From Verrucomicrobiales bacterium (lineage in GTDB: Bacteria > Verrucomicrobiota > Verrucomicrobiia > Verrucomicrobiales > DEV007): 11,537 nt of DNA. Shown here one piece after another: positions 7,301-11,537 of the stretch; position 1 is the first letter of the stretch, and every line of letters starts with the position of its first letter. Made by a program: the position numbers and the translations under genes. The stretch spans positions 1 to 11,537 of the forward strand of contig SLGN01000636.1 of the NCBI GenBank assembly GCA_007123695.1, given 5' to 3'. The notes beneath the pieces were generated by a model that did not search any database, was not told where the DNA came from, and worked only from the letters and a program-made list of their open reading frames with translations.

Positions 7301-8083
7301 GTGGGGCGGCCCAAGACGGCGATCAACATCATCCCGCTCATCCTCATCCCGAACATCATCCTCGGCGGTGCGCTCATCAAATACGACGAGATGAACCGCA
7401 GCTTCGACATCATCCAGAGCATCCGCCAGTGGTTCGTGCCCGAAGACCAACGGGAGGAGGCGAGCAAGCTCAAGGTGCCCGCGATCTGCCACCTCATGCC
7501 ACTGCGGTGGAGCTACGAGGCCGTCATCATCCTGCACGCCGACCACAACCCAGCCCGCAAGCTCACCTCATTCATCGAGCAGCAGATCCAGGAGTTCAGC
7601 CTGATCCCCCTCGACCAGAAGCTGACCGAAGCCGAGGAGGAGCGGCTCTACCAGCTCAAGCAGGCCCTATCCGTGATCCACGGGATCAAGGCGGAATCTC
7701 CACGCGCCGTCTCGCGACAGCTCACCCGGATTCGCCGCGACCTGGAGAGGGGCGTCTTCGACCCCGAGCCCTTCTACGAGCCCGCCGTCGGCGAGGCCGG
7801 GGAAAGGACCTTCACCGTCGGTCAGCTCTACCTCAACAACAAGGTGCAGGACCTCTACACCCGCGCCGAGGTCGAGCGCACCGACTACCGCCGCGCCAAG
7901 AACCCGCCCAACGTTTTCTTTGGCGCCGAGCGCCGCTACCGCTTCCCAGCCGACGCCGAAGATCCCTGGTTCTCCCTCCATGTCAGGACCATCCATCTCA
8001 ACCTCCTCGCCATGCTCTCCTTCGTGCTCGCGGCCTTCTTCGCCCTGCGCGCCAGCCTCAAGCGCCAGTTGAGGAAAGTTTGA
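4376..8083 (+). CDS. One-chain ABC transporter: TerB-like + FHA-like segments + ABCG ATPase + ABC-2 permease
   Basis: A 1235-residue half-transporter with a long regulatory N-terminus. Residues about 52-175 form a helical TerB-like domain (starting M-L-P-M-L-I-E-V-F, with L-D-G-R-A-V-E-A-E-I). About 230-465 is beta-rich, with three related segments near 232-280, 322-370 and 423-465; the last resembles the end of an FHA domain (P-L-K-D-G-S-V-I-S-L-G). The ATPase has Walker A G512-PSGCGKS-T520, signature LSGGQ 618-622, Walker B with Asp642-Glu643 and switch His674. A V-S-I-H-Q-P-S block and the N-terminal position of the ATPase place it in the ABCG/White subfamily. The permease starts near 843, with several helices up to about 1010, a soluble loop of about 150 residues (1055-1205), a final helix near 1207-1227 and a basic tail. 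It probably dimerises to export a lipid or hydrophobic compound; substrate unknown. FHA-ABCG fusions such as mycobacterial Rv1747 are the nearest known architecture. An in-frame GTG at 4346 is an alternative start; neither start has a strong Shine-Dalgarno. Confidence 0.88.
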   Translation: MSLTSSILREPPTEPGGPGKRPRPESGRTPGRSRLWNRVQRAFFKSEAPRTEQSMLPMLIEVFAGFTKLDGRAVEAEIDSILGFLRYDFPETVYTELKQLFVRALRRRQDLEAIASNLADTLPLEDKILLGVQLYVLISRAGLPKENLITFYQFMTTLGVAAEAINIVYQLNTSELSQLSDSSAPGGADQNGGDGGHRLESLILSTRKRADVTIVSDGDEEHSVVAFRFQSLVLVKNLGPAPILARGRQVNAGEFCRVYEGQRLIIGEEVLAFEDLVFYFNSKKNLSSVQLYLALDNGGNQFIEKLRTKQSYLRVSFGLRIEVEVLNPTDAVIGGRALEKGDRFEVTSRERIEFRDHTEISFDDLRRKARELGGRYSLPPNRTVYLVSNDPDKLSAGDILLSPGSTGTILLRIRCDNSTKTGVLEIIENERPVAVEGEVVRGAAPLKDGSVISLGSDQFLRCHFSEGIIEEERNVINTLRVREVSHSYDRKIPALDAISFSIQRGEMVCVMGPSGCGKSTLLKAIGGQLKPRSGRIDLNGVDLYSEQSSLKSYLAIIPQDETFDPLLTVEENLDTAAAMRAPHFPAAERRRRVDSKLIELGLNEIRHRLAGDQQTKSLSGGQRRRLNAGMDMIGIADVYLFDEPTSGLSSKDSEHVLEIIRGLTHNKITLVSIHQPSSRLFHMFDKALLLDNGGRMAFFGTPSQMLEYFLEARKQEGIYAAAAPAACEGGDGIEALTPDFIFDVLETPLRDLGGDVIYERDLRGNLIPARRFNASFWSDRFQTHRLLEEVNLREIDGDTVQTATTHKTPQPPPRKLRHDWVRFANQLKRAFLSKLRNRANLATTLLEAPALALLIAMVMRYSEDGEYNFANAFHIPTYLFLGLVTALFLGMTNSAEEIIRDRNLLQRERHHGFRIGGYILAKYLSLAFFALIQCVIYLLIGNAILGIRDMFLPNLLWMFLTSFAGIAAGLLISSLVGRPKTAINIIPLILIPNIILGGALIKYDEMNRSFDIIQSIRQWFVPEDQREEASKLKVPAICHLMPLRWSYEAVIILHADHNPARKLTSFIEQQIQEFSLIPLDQKLTEAEEERLYQLKQALSVIHGIKAESPRAVSRQLTRIRRDLERGVFDPEPFYEPAVGEAGERTFTVGQLYLNNKVQDLYTRAEVERTDYRRAKNPPNVFFGAERRYRFPADAEDPWFSLHVRTIHLNLLAMLSFVLAAFFALRASLKRQLRKV

Positions 8084-8203
8084 GAGGCCTCTGGCCCGTC
8101 GCGGGACAGCCGGGTTTCGGAAAGCGACAGGCGGCAGGGGCCATGGCCACCGCCCGCGATGACGCAAGTTGCCCAAGGCGCTGAATCGGTGCATCTTGTA
8201 TTC

Positions 8204-9553
8204 ATGAGAAGGCAAGTAACCGCTCGCAACTGCGAAGGCGTCGCTCGGCGCGACTTCATCCAGACCGGACTCGGGGCCCTCGGCGGCCTCGGGCTCTCCC
8301 AGATGCTGGGCCTGCGCGACGCCTCCGCCGCCCTGAAGAACGGTCCCGCCGGGACATCCAGCGACACCCGCTGCATCCTCATCTGGCTCGACGGCGGCCC
8401 CTCCCACTACGAAACCTTCGATCCCAAGCCCGACGCCCCTTCCGAAATCCGCGGCGAATTCGGCACTGTTCCAACCACCGTGCCGGGCGTGCACTTCTCC
8501 GAAAAGTTCCCCAAGCTCGCCAAAGCCTTCGACCATTTCACCGTGGTGCGCTCCATCGCACACGTGCAGAACAACCACGGCGCCGGCAACCACTACCTCA
8601 TGACCGGCTCGCCCACCCCCGTCCCGGTGGGCTGCGGCGCCTTCGTCACCTTCCACCCCAGCTACGGTTCGGTCGTCAGCCACCACCGACGCGTGCCCCA
8701 CGGCATGCCCGCCTACGTCTCGACCCCCCGGGTTTCCCGCTCGGGAGGGCCAAACTTCCTCGGCGCCCAGCACGCCCCCTTCGTCATCGCCGACAATCCC
8801 TCGAGCGACAGTTTCCGCGTGCGGGACGTCACCCTGCCGAAAGAGATCGCCGAAACTCGTGCCAAGTCGCGCGTCGAGCTGCGTCGATCCCTCGACAACC
8901 TGCGCCGCGTCACCGACACCGCCGCTGAAGACCCCGCCGTCGCCTTCGACGACTACTACGCCCGGGCCTTCGACCTCGTCACCTCCGACGAGGCGCAGCG
9001 TGCCTTCGACATCTCTCTCGAGTCCGAGAAGGTCCGCGAGAACTACGGACGCAACGACTTCGGCCAACGCCTCCTCCTCGCCCGCCGCCTCACCGAAGTC
9101 GGCGTGCCCTTCGTCACCGTCTACTACGGCGGGTGGGACGACCACCGCAAGCTCTTCGAAAACTTCAAGAAGGACAAGGCCGAGCGCGTCGACACCGGCG
9201 TCAGCGCCCTCATCCGGGATCTCGCCGAGCGCGGCTCGCTGGACAACACCATGGTCCTGCTCCTCGGAGAGTTCGGCCGCACTCCCAAGATCAACAAGGA
9301 TGCCGGGCGCGACCACTGGTCCTTCGCCATGAGCGTTCTCATGGCCGGCGGCGGCATTCCCGGCGGACAGATCGTCGGCGCCACCGACGTGAAAGGCTAC
9401 TACGCAAACGAAAACATCTACGCCCCCGAAGACTTCGCCGCGAGCCTCTACACCAAGATGGGCATCAACCCCGAGACGGTGCTGCACGACACCAACAACC
9501 GCCCCGTCCAGCTCGTCAACAAAGGTCGGCTCATCAAAGAGCTCTTCGCCTGA
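8204..9553 (+). CDS. DUF1501 family Tat-exported protein
   Basis: A 449-residue DUF1501 protein, a family with an alkaline-phosphatase/sulfatase-like fold, abundant in Planctomycetes and Verrucomicrobia and without a settled activity. The N-terminus is a twin-arginine leader: N-C-E-G-V-A-R-R-D-F-I-Q with Arg15-Arg16, followed by a Gly/Leu-rich stretch. Family blocks are I-W-L-D-G-G-P-S-H (Asp63, His68) with F-D-P-K-P after it, R-S-I-A-H / N-N-H-G-A-G-N-H-Y, G-E-F-G-R-T-P (355-361) and D-H-W (370-372). The Asp/His pattern suggests a metal site, which is inference. I chose the ATG at 8204 because the in-frame ATG at 8159 would place about 30 residues before the twin Arg; neither has a Shine-Dalgarno. 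It lies 120 nt after the transporter gene and 9 nt before the PPC-domain gene, with which it surely shares a transcript. Confidence 0.9.
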   Translation: MRRQVTARNCEGVARRDFIQTGLGALGGLGLSQMLGLRDASAALKNGPAGTSSDTRCILIWLDGGPSHYETFDPKPDAPSEIRGEFGTVPTTVPGVHFSEKFPKLAKAFDHFTVVRSIAHVQNNHGAGNHYLMTGSPTPVPVGCGAFVTFHPSYGSVVSHHRRVPHGMPAYVSTPRVSRSGGPNFLGAQHAPFVIADNPSSDSFRVRDVTLPKEIAETRAKSRVELRRSLDNLRRVTDTAAEDPAVAFDDYYARAFDLVTSDEAQRAFDISLESEKVRENYGRNDFGQRLLLARRLTEVGVPFVTVYYGGWDDHRKLFENFKKDKAERVDTGVSALIRDLAERGSLDNTMVLLLGEFGRTPKINKDAGRDHWSFAMSVLMAGGGIPGGQIVGATDVKGYYANENIYAPEDFAASLYTKMGINPETVLHDTNNRPVQLVNKGRLIKELFA

Positions 9554-9562
9554 ACCACCGCG

Positions 9563-11185
9563 ATGCGCCGAACCGCCCTCGCATCGGCGTTCGCGGCAAC
9601 GGCGGCGCTCGCCTTCCAAGTCCAGGCGGCCGCGCCAACGCTCGATTCGGTCTTTCCTCCCGGCGGTCGACAGGGTCAGGCCGTCGACCTGACCCTGTTG
9701 GGCAAGTTCGACCCCTGGCCCTGCGAGCTCTGGTTCTCCGCCCCCGGTTTCTCCTTCGAGCCCGACCCCGAGAAGGTCGGCTCCGGAAAGCTCAGCATCC
9801 CCGCCAAAGCTCCCGAAGGCCCCGTCCTCGTCCGCGCGCACAACGCGGAGGGCGCCAGCGCCTCGATCATCTTCGTCGTCGGAGACAAAGCGGAAATCGT
9901 CGAGGAGGATAAGTCCAGGAACACCATTGCCGGATCCGCTACCGTCGAGCGCGACGCTCTGCCGCTCGTCGTCAACGGCACCCTCTCCGCCGCGTCCGAA
10001 CTCGACGCCTGGCGTCTTTCCCTGAAAAAGGGCGACACGCTGCACGCGCTCGTCGAAGCCTACGGTCTGCGCTCCCCCCTCGATCCCGCCCTCCACCTGC
10101 ACGACGCCTCGGGCAACCGCATCCTCGTCGCCCACGATCTCCCCGCCAACCACGACGCCGGCTTTTCCTTCGAAGTTCCCCAAGCAGGCGAATACGTCGT
10201 CTCGCTCGTCGGCTTCGCACACCCGCCGGCAACGAACGTCGCCTACGTCGGCTCCAAAAACACCCACTACCGCCTGCATCTGGCCCTTTCCGAAAAGGAC
10301 CTGCCCGCACGCCTCCTCCCTGCCGACCTCGGCCCCGACAGCCCGGACCCCGAGCTTGCCTCAGGCGGCACCGTCGTCGGCACCCTGAAGAAGCCCTCCC
10401 AGCCCAATCGCCATGCCATCGAGGTGAAAAAAGGCGAAAAGCTCCTCGTCCGGGTCGAGGGCCGGGAACTCCGATTTCCCATCGACCCCGTTCTTCGTAT
10501 CCTCAAGCCCGACGGAGGCGAGATCCGCCGCGAAGACGATACCGGCAAATCGAAGGACCCCCAGTATCTCTGGACCGTCGCGGAAGACGGCGTCCACACC
10601 CTCGAGGTGTCCGACCGATTCGGACGGGGCGGCCCCGACATGCGCTATCGTCTCTCCGCATCCGTTCCCCGACCCGACTTTACCCTCGTAGCCGACAAGG
10701 AAATCCATGCGATGGAACAAGGGAAGCCCCTGGAGATCAAGCTCAAGCTGACCCGTCTGCACGGCCACACAGGCGAACTCGACCTGTCCGTCTCCGGCCT
10801 GCCCGAATCCTTCGTGGCGACCTCGACCGGAAAGACACCGGACAAGGATGGTGAACTCGTCCTCAAGATCGAAGCCAAGGACGACGCTCCCGGCTTTTCC
10901 GGCCCCTTCCGGATCGTCGCACAGGAGCAGCCCGGCAAAGCCGACCAACCGGGGAACAAAGATGAGGGGAACGAGAACGGGGAGAGCCCCGGCGATCGAG
11001 ATGAGCCGCTCCGGCGAGAAGCCGTGGTCAGCTTTGCCGACGACAACTGGCGTGGACCCTATGCCATCGACGAATCTCCCGACCTCTGGCTTTCCCTCCC
11101 CGCCCCGCCCGTCGAAGAAAAAGGAGAGCAAAACGAAAAGGAAGAGCAGAAGAAAAAGGAAGAACCTGGCGAAGGCAAAAAATAG
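9563..11185 (+). CDS. Secreted protein with IPT-like and two PPC-like beta domains
   Basis: A 540-residue exported protein. Residues 1-23 form a Sec signal peptide (M-R-R-T then an Ala-rich core, likely cleaved near V-Q-A-A). About 25-115 is an IPT/TIG-like domain (P-T-L-D-S-V-F-P-P-G-G, then G-Q-A-V-D-L-T-L-L-G). Two beta-sandwich domains of pre-peptidase C-terminal (PPC) type follow at about 133-240 (N-G-T-L-S, D-A-W-R-L-S-L-K-K-G-D) and 265-375 (G-T-L-K-K, H-A-I-E-V-K-K-G-E), then another beta region to about 460. Residues about 465-485 and the last 25 are low-complexity and rich in Glu, Lys, Gly and Asn. No catalytic site is visible; it is probably a cell-surface or periplasmic binding partner of the DUF1501 protein just upstream. 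PPC proteins of this layout commonly sit beside DUF1501 genes in the PVC group. The ATG at 9563 has no clear Shine-Dalgarno, so coupling to the upstream gene is likely. Confidence 0.86.
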   Translation: MRRTALASAFAATAALAFQVQAAAPTLDSVFPPGGRQGQAVDLTLLGKFDPWPCELWFSAPGFSFEPDPEKVGSGKLSIPAKAPEGPVLVRAHNAEGASASIIFVVGDKAEIVEEDKSRNTIAGSATVERDALPLVVNGTLSAASELDAWRLSLKKGDTLHALVEAYGLRSPLDPALHLHDASGNRILVAHDLPANHDAGFSFEVPQAGEYVVSLVGFAHPPATNVAYVGSKNTHYRLHLALSEKDLPARLLPADLGPDSPDPELASGGTVVGTLKKPSQPNRHAIEVKKGEKLLVRVEGRELRFPIDPVLRILKPDGGEIRREDDTGKSKDPQYLWTVAEDGVHTLEVSDRFGRGGPDMRYRLSASVPRPDFTLVADKEIHAMEQGKPLEIKLKLTRLHGHTGELDLSVSGLPESFVATSTGKTPDKDGELVLKIEAKDDAPGFSGPFRIVAQEQPGKADQPGNKDEGNENGESPGDRDEPLRREAVVSFADDNWRGPYAIDESPDLWLSLPAPPVEEKGEQNEKEEQKKKEEPGEGKK

Positions 11186-11262
11186 CCAAAGCCCGGGCTT
11201 CGCCGGTTCGTGAATGCTTCGACATCTTTGCCCCGTGCCGGCGATAGGAGGCTCTCAATGGT

Positions 11263-11285
11263 CCGCAGAACAGAGTGCGGTTTTT
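11263..11285 (+). terminator. Rho-independent terminator after the DUF1501/PPC operon
   Basis: CCGCA (11263-11267) pairs with TGCGG (11276-11280) around an 8-nt loop and is followed directly by five T (11281-11285). It lies 78 nt after the PPC-domain stop, in a gene-free stretch and on the right strand. The stem is only 5 bp, so strength is uncertain. Confidence 0.45.
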
Positions 11286-11319
11286 CTCCGCCGGAACTTC
11301 GGAATTCAGCGAAACTTTC

Positions 11320-11333
11320 GTGCATGCATGCAC
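11320..11333. repeat. 14-bp perfect palindrome GTGCATGCATGCAC
   Basis: A perfect 14-bp palindrome that also contains two overlapping GCATGC units. It lies 84 nt upstream of the transposase start, in the AT-rich transition. It could be a protein-binding site or part of an element end; there is nothing in the window to compare it with. Confidence 0.5.
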
Positions 11334-11360
11334 AAACAAATACCAAGGCTTAAAATTTTG

Positions 11361-11384
11361 TTTGCCAGGCAAAAAGCTAAGCTT
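11361..11384. repeat. Two adjacent short dyads upstream of the transposase
   Basis: TTTGCC-A-GGCAAA (11361-11373) is followed without a gap by AAGCT-A-AGCTT (11374-11384). Both are perfect inverted repeats with a single central A. They overlap the candidate promoter. RAYT-associated REP hairpins usually carry a GTAG-type tetranucleotide, which I do not see here, so a REP identity is not supported. Confidence 0.5.
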
Positions 11385-11389
11385 ATTGT
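11362..11389 (+). promoter_or_regulatory. Candidate promoter for the Y1 transposase gene
   Basis: TTGCCA (11362-11367) and TATTGT (11384-11389) are separated by 16 nt in an AT-rich stretch, matching five and four of six consensus positions. It ends 28 nt before the ATG at 11418. The -35 element lies inside the first of the two dyads. Confidence 0.35.
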
Positions 11390-11417
11390 TTTTGAAGATT
11401 CTGAGAACAATTTGAAC

Positions 11418-11537
11418 ATGAACCCACGCCGCATTCTCGTCGCGCCCGGAGCAGGGCGGGCCTACTACCACTGCATCTCGCGCGTCGTCGACCGGCGCAT
11501 CGTCTTCCATGCCTCGGAGAAGGAGGTCTTCCGGTCG
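11418..11537 (+). CDS. Y1 (IS200-like)/REP-associated tyrosine transposase, 5' part only
   Basis: The first 40 codons of a gene cut by the right edge. After a short basic leader the sequence reads A-Y-Y-H-C-I-S-R-V-V-D-R-R-I-V-F and then E-K-E-V-F-R, the characteristic N-terminal strand and helix of the Y1 single-strand transposase fold (TnpA of IS200/IS605, and RAYT proteins). The His-x-His metal site and the catalytic Tyr lie further downstream, outside the window. RAYTs are usually single-copy domesticated relatives that act on REP hairpins, whereas IS200-type enzymes are mobile; the fragment cannot separate the two, though this N-terminus looks more RAYT-like. The upstream sequence is AT-rich with short dyads. 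No Shine-Dalgarno is evident before the ATG. Confidence 0.82.
   Translation, partial: MNPRRILVAPGAGRAYYHCISRVVDRRIVFHASEKEVFRS

Noticed and set aside
3671..7546. A minus-strand open frame of almost 1300 codons antisense to the ABC transporter
   Set aside because: The transporter on the + strand has clear Walker, signature and membrane motifs, and the antisense product is a Glu/Val/Asp-rich low-complexity translation typical of GC-rich reverse frames. Only its last 161 codons, outside the transporter, are considered as a gene.
8130..8153. GC-rich inverted repeats around GGCCATGGCC before the DUF1501 gene as a terminator or attenuator
   Set aside because: The arms are asymmetric and no T run follows; in such GC-rich sequence this can arise by chance.
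7667..10279. A minus-strand open frame of 870 codons across the end of the transporter, the DUF1501 gene and part of the PPC gene
   Set aside because: It spans three well-supported + strand genes and has Gly/Val/Glu-rich composition with no recognisable domain.

Overview
The window looks like a piece of a GC-rich Verrucomicrobiota (PVC group) chromosome. The evidence is indirect but agrees. There is a DUF1501 Tat-exported protein followed directly by a secreted PPC-domain protein, a combination typical of Planctomycetes and Verrucomicrobia. The start of a Y1/REP-associated transposase carries a YHCISRVVDRR-type N-terminus that I associate with Verrucomicrobia. An intergenic block holds heptamer and octamer repeats of a kind I also associate with that group. 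Shine-Dalgarno sequences are weak or absent at most starts. High GC leaves very long open frames antisense to the real genes; these are treated as shadows.

Layout. (1) 3-377: the 3' part of a VapC-type PIN-domain toxin, cut by the window edge. (2) 378-699: non-coding, with two adjacent microsatellite arrays (7-nt period at 458-513, exactly twelve 8-nt units at 537-632) and a possible 8-codon leader ORF that overlaps the next start. (3) 700-3633: three genes on the + strand, an M15-family (VanX-like) D-Ala-D-Ala peptidase, a group A FAD-dependent monooxygenase and a TxGYGD ion channel. (4) 3671-4156, minus strand: a small gene that ends against the channel gene and resembles the C39-like N-terminal domain of type I secretion ABC exporters, with no exporter attached; it may be a remnant. 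(5) 4157-4375: an AT-rich divergent control region with a 14-bp palindrome overlapping a candidate promoter. (6) 4376-8083: a 1235-residue one-chain ABC transporter with a TerB-like helical domain, about three related beta-rich (FHA-like) segments, an ABCG-type ATPase and an ABC-2 permease. (7) 8204-11185: the DUF1501 and PPC-domain secreted pair, 9 nt apart and almost certainly one operon. (8) 11186-11417: a likely intrinsic terminator, short dyads and a candidate promoter, then the first 40 codons of the Y1/RAYT transposase.

How the genes fit together. The DUF1501/PPC pair is the only clear operon by spacing; both products are exported. The peptidase, monooxygenase and channel share a strand and are fairly close (46 and 80 nt gaps with the chosen starts), but nothing in them points to a shared pathway. 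The most unusual protein is the TerB/FHA-like/ABCG fusion. The best candidates for closer study are its regulatory N-terminus, the orphan C39-like gene transcribed away from it, and the control region they share. I see no CRISPR array, rRNA, tRNA, integrase or complete insertion sequence.
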